DNA of 64,000 nt from Cellulosimicrobium marinum. Lineage in GTDB: Bacteria > Actinomycetota > Actinomycetes > Actinomycetales > Cellulomonadaceae. The notes below the pieces were generated by a model, which saw only the letters and a list, made by a program, of their open reading frames with translations, made no database searches and had not been told where the DNA came from. Location of the stretch: the NCBI RefSeq assembly GCF_020551945.1, contig NZ_JAJBZH010000003.1:62001-126000 (forward strand), in the 5' to 3' direction. Shown here in pieces: positions 16,753-24,519 of this stretch. Numbering within the stretch: position 1 is the stretch's first letter; each line of letters opens with the position of its first letter. Made by a program: the position numbers and the translations under genes.

Positions 16753-19740
16753 GTGCCCGACGACACCGCACGCCCTGCCCTGTCCACCCGTCCACGCCGG
16801 CGCGGCCGACGCCGGACCGCGGCCCTCCTCGCGGTCGCGCTCGCGGCGGGCGGGCTCGCCGTCGTCCAGGCCCCGGCGGCCACGGCGGACACCGTCGACG
16901 TGGGCGCGGGGTCGTACACGACCGACACCGTCGGCCCGACGCCCGAGGGGTGCGCGGCCGTCGAGGCGGACCCGCGCGCGTTCGTCACCGAGAACGCGCC
17001 GAGCACCCCCCTGCCGACGAACGACTGGTGGACGTCCCTCGCCTACAAGCGCCTGGACTGCGCGTGGAGCGCGCCGCTGCACGCCCACCCGGCGTCGTAC
17101 CAGCCCGGTCCGCAGGGGCTCGGCATCTCGTCCACGACGACGCCCGCGATCTCCGGCAGCGGGACGGGCGTCTCCGAGTACCACTACCCCTACGTCGAGG
17201 ACCTGCGCGCCGGGGTGAGCGGGCTCGCGGCGCCGCACGTGGCCGTCGACGACTGGACGGACTGGACGGTCAGCCCGGTGTGGGACGACGGCGCGCGCAC
17301 CCTGCGCGCGACGATCGGGCACGGCCTGCCGTTCGCGTGGTTCGAGGCGACGGGCGGCGACGCGACGCTCACCGCGAGCGCCGCACCGGAGGTCTGGCTG
17401 TCCGACGGCGCGCGGCTCGGCCTGCGGGTGAACGGGCACGACTACGTGGCGTTCGCGCCGCCGGGGTCGTCGTGGTCGCGCTCGGGGCAGACGTTCACCG
17501 CGCCGCTGGGCGGTGACGGGTTCTTCTCGGTCGCGGTGCTGCCCGACGTCGCGCCCTCCGCGCGCGCGGATCTCGCCGAGGTCTTCGCGTCCGCCGCGTA
17601 CGCCCCGGTGACGGGGACGACGGCGGAGCACGCCTACGACGAGGCGACGGCGACCGTCACGACGACGTACGCGCTCGCGACGACGCCGTGGCCCGGCACG
17701 CCCGCGGCGTCGGGCACGGTCGCGGCGCTGTACCCCCACCAGGCGGCGCACCTCGCGTCCACGTCGCCGGCGCGCGACCCGCTCGACGCGACGTACACGT
17801 CCGCGCGCGGCGACCTCACCGTGCTCACCGGGGTCGACGCGTTCACGACGCGCGACGTGTTCCGGGGCGTGCTGCCGGAGGTCCCCGCGGTCGCGACGTC
17901 GTCGGGCGCGGACCGGGCGCAGCTCGAGGCGTATCTCGACGACGTCGCCGCCGACCCGCTCGACCAGCGCGGGGACGACACCTACTGGACGGGCAAGGCC
18001 CTCGGCCGGGCGACGCGGATCGTGGAGATCGCGGACCAGCTCGGCCGCACGGGGCAGCGCGACGCCGCGCTCGACGCCGTGCGCGGCGTGCTCACCGACT
18101 GGTTCACCGCGGCCCCCGGGAAGGCGGCGCGCGTGTTCGCGTACGACGACGCGTGGGGCACGCTCATCGGGTACCCCGGCTCCTACGGGTCGGACCGCGA
18201 GCTCAACGACCACCACTTCCACTACGGATACTTCGTCGCCGCGGCGGCGACCCTCGCGAGGTTCGACCCGCAGTGGGCGCAGGACTACGGCGGGATGGTC
18301 GACCTGCTGATCCGCGACGCGAACGGGTACGACCGCGACGAGACCCGGTTCCCGTACCTGCGCGACTTCGACGTGTACGCGGGCCACGACTGGGCGTCGG
18401 GCCACGGCGCGTTCGCGGCCGGGAACAACCAGGAGTCGTCGTCCGAGGGCATGAACTTCGCGGGCGCGCTGGTGCAGTGGGGCGAGGCGACGGGCGACCG
18501 GGAGGTCCGCGACGCCGGGATCTACCTGTACACGACCCAGGCGGCGGCGATCCGCCAGTACTGGCTCGACGTGGACGGCACGACCTTCCCGGAGGGCTTC
18601 GAGCACGAGACCGTCGGGATGGTCTGGGGCGACGGCGGCGCGTACGCGACATGGTTCAGCGCCGAGGCGGAGATGATCCAGGGCATCAACACGCTCCCGA
18701 TCACGGGCTCCCACCTCTACCTCGGGTACTCCCCCGAGCGGGTGCGGGAGCTGTACGCCCACCTGGAGCGCGTGAACGGTGGCCCGCCGACGGTCTGGCA
18801 GGACATCCTGTGGAACTTCCTCGCGCTCGGCGACCCGCAGGCCGCGCTCGCGCACGTCCGGGCGGGCTACCCGACGCCCGAGGAGGGCGAGTCCCGTGCC
18901 CACACGTTCCACTGGGTCGCGAACCTCGCCCGTCTCGGGACCGTGGACGCGGACGTCACGGCGGACCACCCGCTCGCGGCGACGTTCGTGCGCGACGGCG
19001 CCCGGACCTACGTGGCGTCGAACGTGTCCGCGCAGGACCTCACCGTGACGTTCTCCGACGGCACGACCCTCGACGTCGCTCCGGGCGCCACCGCGACGAC
19101 GGGCGCGACGACCTGGAGCGGCGGGAGCGCGGTCGGCGGCCCGGGCACGCCCACCGACCCGACCGACCCGACCGACCCGACCGACCCGACCGACCCGACC
19201 GACCCGACCGACCCGACCGACCCGACCGATCCCACTGACCCGACCGATCCCACCGACCCGCCGGGCGAGCTCTTCCCGGTGCTGCACGTGACCGCGGCGG
19301 GGACGCTCGACGCCGCACCGGGACCGGCGGGGACGCTCACGCTCGCGTCCGCGGGCGGCGCCACGCGAGACGGGACGCCGCACGACCCGTCGGTCCTCAC
19401 GGTGCGGGGTGTCACGGGGTCGTACGACGGCGGGGCGACGGCGTTCGCGCTGCCCGTCGACGCGGGCACCACGGTGGGTCTCGCCGTCCAGGCGCGCGTG
19501 AGCTACGACCTCACGGGCGACGGGACGTGGGAGCGCACGGAGACGTACGCCTACTTCGCGACGGACCCGGTCCCGGGCCCGGAAACGTACACGAGCACCG
19601 GCCGTCCCGTGACGACGTCGGGCACCCTGGGCGACCTCGACGGCGGCACCGTCCGCCTCGAGCTCTGGAGCGTGCTCGGCACCGCACGCCCCGTCGTCAC
19701 GACGGGCCCCGACGCCACGCTCATCGTCCCGTTCACCTGA
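16753..19740 (+). CDS. Secreted GH81 endo-beta-1,3-glucanase with CBM56-like C-terminus
   Basis: 995 aa. A twin-Arg-rich leader (RPRRRGRRRTAALL) and hydrophobic core make a signal peptide ending near ATADT (~45). Residues ~60-780 form the GH81 catalytic region: LPTNDWWTSL, ELNDHHFHYGYF near 484, and NNQESSSEGMN near 557 with the catalytic glutamates. A linker of 12 TDP repeats (codons from 19153 to 19260) leads to a C-terminal domain (~838-995) with VQARVSYDLTGDGTWERTETYAYF. That domain resembles the CBM56 beta-1,3-glucan-binding modules of bacterial laminarinases. The enzyme hydrolyses beta-1,3-glucan outside the cell. GTG 16753 has GAGGTGAG upstream. Transcription is probably controlled by the CelR-type site at 16657 and ends at 19753-19785. 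Confidence 0.93.
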   Translation: MPDDTARPALSTRPRRRGRRRTAALLAVALAAGGLAVVQAPAATADTVDVGAGSYTTDTVGPTPEGCAAVEADPRAFVTENAPSTPLPTNDWWTSLAYKRLDCAWSAPLHAHPASYQPGPQGLGISSTTTPAISGSGTGVSEYHYPYVEDLRAGVSGLAAPHVAVDDWTDWTVSPVWDDGARTLRATIGHGLPFAWFEATGGDATLTASAAPEVWLSDGARLGLRVNGHDYVAFAPPGSSWSRSGQTFTAPLGGDGFFSVAVLPDVAPSARADLAEVFASAAYAPVTGTTAEHAYDEATATVTTTYALATTPWPGTPAASGTVAALYPHQAAHLASTSPARDPLDATYTSARGDLTVLTGVDAFTTRDVFRGVLPEVPAVATSSGADRAQLEAYLDDVAADPLDQRGDDTYWTGKALGRATRIVEIADQLGRTGQRDAALDAVRGVLTDWFTAAPGKAARVFAYDDAWGTLIGYPGSYGSDRELNDHHFHYGYFVAAAATLARFDPQWAQDYGGMVDLLIRDANGYDRDETRFPYLRDFDVYAGHDWASGHGAFAAGNNQESSSEGMNFAGALVQWGEATGDREVRDAGIYLYTTQAAAIRQYWLDVDGTTFPEGFEHETVGMVWGDGGAYATWFSAEAEMIQGINTLPITGSHLYLGYSPERVRELYAHLERVNGGPPTVWQDILWNFLALGDPQAALAHVRAGYPTPEEGESRAHTFHWVANLARLGTVDADVTADHPLAATFVRDGARTYVASNVSAQDLTVTFSDGTTLDVAPGATATTGATTWSGGSAVGGPGTPTDPTDPTDPTDPTDPTDPTDPTDPTDPTDPTDPTDPPGELFPVLHVTAAGTLDAAPGPAGTLTLASAGGATRDGTPHDPSVLTVRGVTGSYDGGATAFALPVDAGTTVGLAVQARVSYDLTGDGTWERTETYAYFATDPVPGPETYTSTGRPVTTSGTLGDLDGGTVRLELWSVLGTARPVVTTGPDATLIVPFT
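19153..19260 (+). repeat. Twelve TDP codon triplets in the GH81 linker
   Basis: A 9-bp unit (ACC GAC CCG with minor synonymous changes near the end) is repeated 12 times. It separates the catalytic and binding domains and is likely to vary in copy number among strains. Confidence 0.95.
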
Positions 19741-19752
19741 TCCGGCACGACG

Positions 19753-19785
19753 ACGGCCCGGCACCTCGCGGAGGTGCCGGGCCGT
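19753..19785 (+). terminator. Terminator of the GH81 gene
   Basis: ACGGCCCGGCACCTC (19753-19767) pairs perfectly with GAGGTGCCGGGCCGT (19771-19785) around GCG, 12 nt after the stop, followed by TCGTC. Confidence 0.85.
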
Positions 19786-19850
19786 TCGTCGGTCCGATCA
19801 TTCGGGCGACCGGGCGTGCGGTCGCGGTACTGACCCGACCGCCGACGGCG

Positions 19851-19943
19851 GGGTGCGGGACGGCGCGCGCGGTCGTGGCGGGTCTGGCGGGAGCCGCGAG
19901 GCACGAGCGGCGGATGGTCGACCGCGCGCGCCGTCCCGCACCC
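19851..19943. repeat. Structured inverted-repeat element, copy B
   Basis: Perfect 24-bp arms (19851-19874 and 19920-19943) enclose a 45-nt loop. It opens with the same GTGGCGGGTCTGGCGGGA as copy A, then inner hairpin GCCGC/GCGGC (19893-19897, 19907-19911) capped by GAGGCACGA, then GGATGG. The arms share no sequence with copy A's arms beyond the closing GTC/GAC. It lies between the GH81 and thioredoxin genes, which are convergent, and the GH81 gene already has its own terminator. Confidence 0.85.
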
Positions 19944-19990
19944 TGACCGGACCCGACGCGCGCACCGGTGCCGCCGACCCGAGACGAGCG

Positions 19991-20371
19991 TCAGGCGTCC
20001 TGCGCCTCCCCGTCGCCCGCGGCGGCGATCTGCTGGCGCACGTCGTCCATGTCGAGGCCCTTCACGGCGTCGACGACCTGCTTGAGCGCGGGGGCGGGGA
20101 GGGCGCCGGGCTGCGAGAAGACGAGGATGCCCTCGCGGAACGCCATGAGCGTGGGGATGGACGTGATGTTCGCGGCGGCGGCGAGACCGCGCTCGGCCTC
20201 GGTGTCGATCTTGCCGTGCACGACGTCGGGGTTCTCCTCCGACGACGCCTCGAAGACGGGGGCGAACATCTTGCACGGACCGCACCAGTCGGCCCAGAAG
20301 TCGACGAGGACGATGTCGTTCTCGGTGATCGTCTGCTCGAAGGTCGACTCGGTGAGGGTCTGCGTGGCCAT
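19991..20371 (-). CDS. trxA: Thioredoxin
   Basis: 126 aa with active site WADWCGPCK (Cys30, Cys33) and the cis-Pro region SIPTLMAF. The usual length is about 105-110 aa; the extra ~15 residues are a C-terminal tail (QQIAAAGDGEAQDA). It is a cytoplasmic disulfide reductant and could serve the PrxQ enzyme at 15929. RBS AGGAGG lies 7 nt before ATG 20371. It stands alone, divergent from the GPH symporter. Confidence 0.95.
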   Translation of the reverse strand: MATQTLTESTFEQTITENDIVLVDFWADWCGPCKMFAPVFEASSEENPDVVHGKIDTEAERGLAAAANITSIPTLMAFREGILVFSQPGALPAPALKQVVDAVKGLDMDDVRQQIAAAGDGEAQDA

Positions 20372-20481
20372 GGGGGGTCCTCCTGGGGGGTCGGGGTTCC
20401 ATCGGGTGCAGCAACCGGCGCGCCGTGGGTATTCCCCGTGGGCGCGCCGGGGAACGGGGCGGTACCGCCTACGCTGGCGCT

Positions 20482-21942
20482 GTGACGAGAGCCACCGCCG
20501 ACCCGCACGACGCCGACCGGGACGCCGACCGCGCGGCGCCGCCGTCCCTGACCCGGCGCACGATCGCGGGGTACGCCGCGGGGTCGGTGGGGACGGGGGG
20601 CTTCGCGACGCTGCCGGGCCTGGTGCTCCTGGTGTACCTCACGGACGCTCTCGCGGTGCCGGCGGCGGTGGCGGGTCTGATCGTCACGGGAGCGAAGGTG
20701 TGGGACGTGGTCATCGACCCGTTCATCGGGCGCGCCTCGGACCGTGACCTGGCGCGGAGGGGGTCGCGGCGGCGCCTCATGACGGTGGGTGCGCTGGCGC
20801 TGCCGGTGTTCTTCACCGTGACGTTCGCGGTGCCGGGGGCGGCGGGCCCGACGGCGGCGGCGCTGTGGGTCCTGGTCGCGTTCCTCCTCGCGGCGACGGC
20901 GTTCAGCCTGTTCCAGGTGCCGTACATCGCGCTGCCCGCGGAGATCGTCCCGTCGTACGACGGCCGGACGCGGCTGCTCGCGTGGCGGGTGGCGGCGCTG
21001 GCGTTCGCGATCCTGCTGTTCGGTGCGGGCGGGCCCGCGCTGCGCGGTGACGGCGAGTCGCTCTCGGGGTACCTGGTCATGGGGGTGGTGTCCGGCGTCG
21101 TCATCGGTGCGGGGATGCTCGTGGCGACACGGGTCGCGCCGTCGAAGGCAGCACCGGCTCCGGCGACGGACGGGTCGGACGCGCCGGACGGGTCGGGCGG
21201 CGCGTGGCTCGCGGCGGTCCGGGAGGCGGGCGACACGCTGCGGCGCTCGCGCCCGTTCCGCGCGCTGCTCGGCACGTTCGTCCTCCAGGCGGTCGCGACG
21301 GGGCTCATGCTGGCGGGTGCGGCCTACGTCGCGCGGTACGTGCTGCGCGACGAGGCGGCCGTGAGCTACCTCTTCGCGGCGCTCATCGCACCGGCCCTGC
21401 TGTGCATGCCGCTGTGGACCCGGGTCGCACGGCGGCGCGGGAAGGAGCGCGGGTTCGTCGTCGCGACGGTGCTGTTCGCGGCGGCGGCGCTCGGCATGGT
21501 GCCGATGCTGTGGGCGCCGGGTCCGTGGCTGTACGTGCCGACGGCGCTCGCGGGGGTCGCGTACGCGGGGATGCAGGCGCTGCCGCTGGCGATGCTGCCG
21601 GACGTCATCGCGCACGACGCGCGGACCACCGGCGGACGGGGCGGGGCGTTCAGCGGCGTGTGGACGGCGGGCGAGACGACGGGGATGGCGCTGGGTCCCG
21701 CGGTGCTGTCCGTGGTGCTCGGCGTGACGGGGTACGTGTCGACGCGCGCGGGCGAGACTGCGACCCAGCCGGGGAGCGCGGTCGACGGCATCGCGCTGTC
21801 GTTCTCGCTGGTCCCGGCGGTCCTGGTGCTCGTGAGCCTCGTCCCGCTGGTGCGGTACGGTCTGCGCAGGGGGGACATCGACGACCCAGCACCGGAGCTG
21901 CCCCGTGACGAAACCGCCCCTGCCCGCCGACCGCGCGACTGA
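20482..21942 (+). CDS. GPH-family (MFS_2) sugar/cation symporter-like transporter
   Basis: 486 aa, about 12 membrane helices. The segment KVWDVVIDPFIGRASDR is the family signature of glycoside-pentoside-hexuronide:cation symporters (compare WDAINDPLIG). A basic loop after helix 6 (RRSRPFRALLGTF) is also typical. GTG 20482 follows TACGCT by 6 nt (leaderless). The last 38 bases overlap the start of the PLP-enzyme gene in another frame, so the two products are very likely coordinated. Substrate unknown; the partner enzyme suggests an amine, amino acid or phospho-amine rather than a sugar, but that is inference. Confidence 0.8.
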   Translation: MTRATADPHDADRDADRAAPPSLTRRTIAGYAAGSVGTGGFATLPGLVLLVYLTDALAVPAAVAGLIVTGAKVWDVVIDPFIGRASDRDLARRGSRRRLMTVGALALPVFFTVTFAVPGAAGPTAAALWVLVAFLLAATAFSLFQVPYIALPAEIVPSYDGRTRLLAWRVAALAFAILLFGAGGPALRGDGESLSGYLVMGVVSGVVIGAGMLVATRVAPSKAAPAPATDGSDAPDGSGGAWLAAVREAGDTLRRSRPFRALLGTFVLQAVATGLMLAGAAYVARYVLRDEAAVSYLFAALIAPALLCMPLWTRVARRRGKERGFVVATVLFAAAALGMVPMLWAPGPWLYVPTALAGVAYAGMQALPLAMLPDVIAHDARTTGGRGGAFSGVWTAGETTGMALGPAVLSVVLGVTGYVSTRAGETATQPGSAVDGIALSFSLVPAVLVLVSLVPLVRYGLRRGDIDDPAPELPRDETAPARRPRD

Positions 21943-23548
21943 CCTTCCCGAGGCCGTGCCGCCCGTTCCCGTGCGCAGCGACGGCATCCTCGACCGGCTG
22001 GCGCGCCTGCGTGCGGCGGACGCGCCGACGCACGGCGGGCGGGTGCTGTCGTACGTGTACGACCCGGACGTGGCGGAGCTGGACGAGCTCGCGGCGGCGG
22101 CGGCGCGCGCGGTGCAGCCGGTCAACGGGCTGGACCCGACGACGTTCACGTCCGTCGCGGTGATGGAGCGCGAGCTCGTCGCGTTCGCGCGCGAGATGCT
22201 GCACGGGCCGGCGGACGGCCCGGACGTGGTGGTGGGGTCGGTGACGTCGGGCGGGACGGAGAGCTGCCTGCTCGCGGTGAAGATCGCCCGCGAGGCGTTC
22301 GTGGCCCGGCGTCCGGGTGTGCGGCCGCGGGTCGTGGCACCGGTGAGCGCGCACGCGGCGTTCCGCAAGGCGGCGGCGTACCTCGACGTCGAGCTCACGT
22401 CCCTGCCCGTGGACCCGGCGTCGGGTCTGCCGGACCCGGCGGCGTTCGCGGCCGAGCTCGACCGCGCGGGCGCGGCGCCCGGGGACGGGGGTGACGTCGC
22501 GCTCGTGGTGGTGTCCGCGCCGTCGTACCCGCACGGGGTCGTGGACCCCGTGACGGAGGTCGCCGCCCTGGCGGCCGCGCGCGGGGTGCCGGTGCACGTC
22601 GACGCGTGCGTGGGCGGGTGGGTGCTGCCGTTCTGGGAGGCGGCGGGCGGCGGCGGGGTGCCGCCGTTCGACTTCGCCGTCCCGGGCGTGACGAGCATCT
22701 CCGCGGACGTCCACAAGTACGGCTACGCCCCCAAGGGCACGTCGGTGCTGCTGGTGCGCGGGCGCGACCGTCAGCGCCGCCAGTTCTTCGCGACGACGGG
22801 CTGGCCGGGGTACCCGGTGGTGAACGCCGGGATGTCGGGCTCGCGCTCGGCCGCGCCCCTGGCGGCGGCGTGGGCCGTGTCGCAGGCGCTCGGCACCCCG
22901 GGGTACACGGCGCTGACGGCGCGGTGCGTGCGCGCCACCCGGGCGCTGCACGAGGCGGTCGAGGGCATCGAGGGCCTGCGCGTGGTCGGCGACCCGACGG
23001 GCCCGCTGGTCGCCGTCGCGACCGACGAGGACGTGCCGCCCGCGCGTCGTGTCGACCCGCACGTGTGGGCCGACGAGGTGCGCACGCGCGGCTGGGTGCT
23101 CCAGCCGCAGCCCGGGCTCGTGCAGGACGACGGCACGCGCCTGCCGCACACGACGCACCTCACGGTGACCCCGGTGACGGCGTCCGGCCTCGACGGCCTC
23201 GTCCCGGCGCTCGTCGCGGGCGCGGACGCGGTGCGCGGCACGGGTCGTCCGGACGTGTCCGCGGTGGTCGGCGCTCTCGCCGCGTCGGCGGACCCCGGCA
23301 CGCCGCCGTCGTCCGACGCGCTCTGGGCGGGGCTGCTCGCGGTCCTCTCCCCCGGCGCCGGCGGGGACGAGCGCGCCGGGTCGTCCGGGTCGTCGTCCGG
23401 GTCGGTGCTGCCCGACCGGCTCGCGCCCCTCATGGCGCTCATGGAGGTGCTGCCGGCGGCGCGGGCGGAGCGCCTGCTCGTGGAGATCGTCGCGCGTGTC
23501 GCCGACCCGTCCTCCACCGGGCGGGCCGGGGTTCAGCCGTCGGCGTGA
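21905..23548 (+). CDS. PLP-dependent decarboxylase / sphingosine-phosphate-lyase-like enzyme
   Basis: 547 aa. It has the fold-type I PLP layout of group II decarboxylases. VTSGGTESCLLAVK is the cofactor phosphate site, VHVDACVGGW carries the PLP-binding Asp, and SADVHKYGYAPKGTS the Schiff-base lysine. YGYAPKG and AAFRKAA are closer to sphingosine-1-phosphate lyase than to glutamate decarboxylase. A C-terminal extension of ~90 residues (low-complexity SSGSSSGS then a helical LMALMEVL) follows the core. GTG 21905 lies inside the symporter gene. The reaction is not certain: amino-acid decarboxylation or retro-aldol cleavage of a phospho-amine both fit. Confidence 0.8.
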   Translation: MTKPPLPADRATDLPEAVPPVPVRSDGILDRLARLRAADAPTHGGRVLSYVYDPDVAELDELAAAAARAVQPVNGLDPTTFTSVAVMERELVAFAREMLHGPADGPDVVVGSVTSGGTESCLLAVKIAREAFVARRPGVRPRVVAPVSAHAAFRKAAAYLDVELTSLPVDPASGLPDPAAFAAELDRAGAAPGDGGDVALVVVSAPSYPHGVVDPVTEVAALAAARGVPVHVDACVGGWVLPFWEAAGGGGVPPFDFAVPGVTSISADVHKYGYAPKGTSVLLVRGRDRQRRQFFATTGWPGYPVVNAGMSGSRSAAPLAAAWAVSQALGTPGYTALTARCVRATRALHEAVEGIEGLRVVGDPTGPLVAVATDEDVPPARRVDPHVWADEVRTRGWVLQPQPGLVQDDGTRLPHTTHLTVTPVTASGLDGLVPALVAGADAVRGTGRPDVSAVVGALAASADPGTPPSSDALWAGLLAVLSPGAGGDERAGSSGSSSGSVLPDRLAPLMALMEVLPAARAERLLVEIVARVADPSSTGRAGVQPSA

Positions 23549-23598
23549 CACCCCGTCGCGGACTCGCCCCGAGCCTCGTCGCGGGGTAGAACAGGGGC

Positions 23599-24168
23599 GT
23601 GACGGACACCGCCGACTTTCCGCCCGACGACTTCTCGCACGAGAACCCCCGGCCCGCCGGGTGGCTCAGCCCCGAGGAGATCGCGGCCGCCCGCGCACAG
23701 CTCCCGCTCGTCTACGTCGACGCGATCCCCGTCCGGGTGGACGACTCGGGCGACGTCGTCGCCGTCGGGCTCCTGCTGCGGGTGGCGCCCGACGGGATGA
23801 TGACGCGTGCGCTCGTGTCCGGTCGCGTCATGTACCACGAGCGCATCCGGGACGCGCTGCTGCGGCACATCGAGAAGGACCTGGGACCGGTCGCGCTGCC
23901 GCAGGTCCCGGCGTCGCCGCAGCCGTTCACCGTCGCGGAGTACTTCCCCACCCCGGGCATCACGTCGTACCACGACGCGCGCCAGCACGCGGTGTCGCTC
24001 GCGTACGTCGTGCCCGTGTCGGGCGACTGCCGCCCGCAGCAGAACGCCCTGGAGCTCGCGTGGCTGACGCCGGAGCAGGTGTGCAGCGACGAGGTCCAGC
24101 TGGAGATGCGCGGCGGCCAGGGGGTGCTGCTGCGCCAGGCGATGGCGTTCGTCGGCCGGCTGCCCTGA
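23599..24168 (+). CDS. DUF4916 / NUDIX-like protein
   Basis: 189 aa. A polar start (FPPDDFSHENPRPAGWLSPEE) precedes LVYVDAIPVRV and VGLLLRVAPDGMMTRALVSGRV, a NUDIX-like beta sheet. The classical GX5EX7REUXEEXGU box is not present in full; GRVMYHERIRDALLRHIEKDLG sits where it would be, in two parts, so pyrophosphohydrolase activity is doubtful. The pattern matches actinobacterial DUF4916. GTG 23599 is preceded by TAGAAC 6 nt away. Probably an independent cytoplasmic protein; role unknown. Confidence 0.75.
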   Translation: MTDTADFPPDDFSHENPRPAGWLSPEEIAAARAQLPLVYVDAIPVRVDDSGDVVAVGLLLRVAPDGMMTRALVSGRVMYHERIRDALLRHIEKDLGPVALPQVPASPQPFTVAEYFPTPGITSYHDARQHAVSLAYVVPVSGDCRPQQNALELAWLTPEQVCSDEVQLEMRGGQGVLLRQAMAFVGRLP

Positions 24169-24205
24169 CCCGCGGCACCGCCGGCCCCGGAGGCACGCGT
24201 TCGGG

Positions 24206-24477
24206 ATGACGCGCCCGGCGACGCGCGCCGACGCGGTGCAGCGTGCCACGGGCGACGTGTCGCACCGGCGGACGGGACTGCGCGAGTGGGTGGGGGCCGT
24301 GCCGCGGCAGGGCGACGCGGCCCGTCGCGCGGGGTTCCGGCTGCTCACGGCCCCGCGTCCTTCTCCGTCGGCGACGTCGAGGGTCCGCTCGACGACGGCG
24401 AGCTGGGGCGCGCCCGCGCCTGGGGCCGCGGTCTCGCGGAGGCCCTCGTCCCGACGCCGGGCCGGGCGACCACCTGA
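24206..24477 (+). pseudogene. Probable frameshifted small gene
   Basis: This 350-bp gap contains two successive frames with genuine-looking codon use. Frame 1 starts at ATG 24206 (GGAGG 13 nt upstream) and reads MTRPATRADAVQRATGDVS... to RAGFRLLTAP near 24355. The next frame, offset as by a 1-nt deletion, continues SFSVGDVEGPLDDGELGR... to TGA at 24475-24477. Joined, they give about 90 aa with G/C third positions throughout, whereas each frame loses coding character past the junction. The family is not recognised. It could be a real pseudogene, a sequencing error, or chance in GC-rich DNA. Confidence 0.4.
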
Positions 24478-24519
24478 CCTCGGGAACCCCCTCTCGGTCG
24501 CCCCGGAGCGGGCGCCGGG

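Noticed and set aside
19153-19260. Short regular repeats as a CRISPR array
   Set aside because: The 9-bp units have no spacers and encode the TDP linker of the glucanase in frame.
16645-19764. A 1039-codon open frame opposite the GH81 gene
   Set aside because: It is a mirror of the GH81 codons, rich in Arg/Gly/Val, and includes the antisense of the TDP repeat. No start signal or domain.
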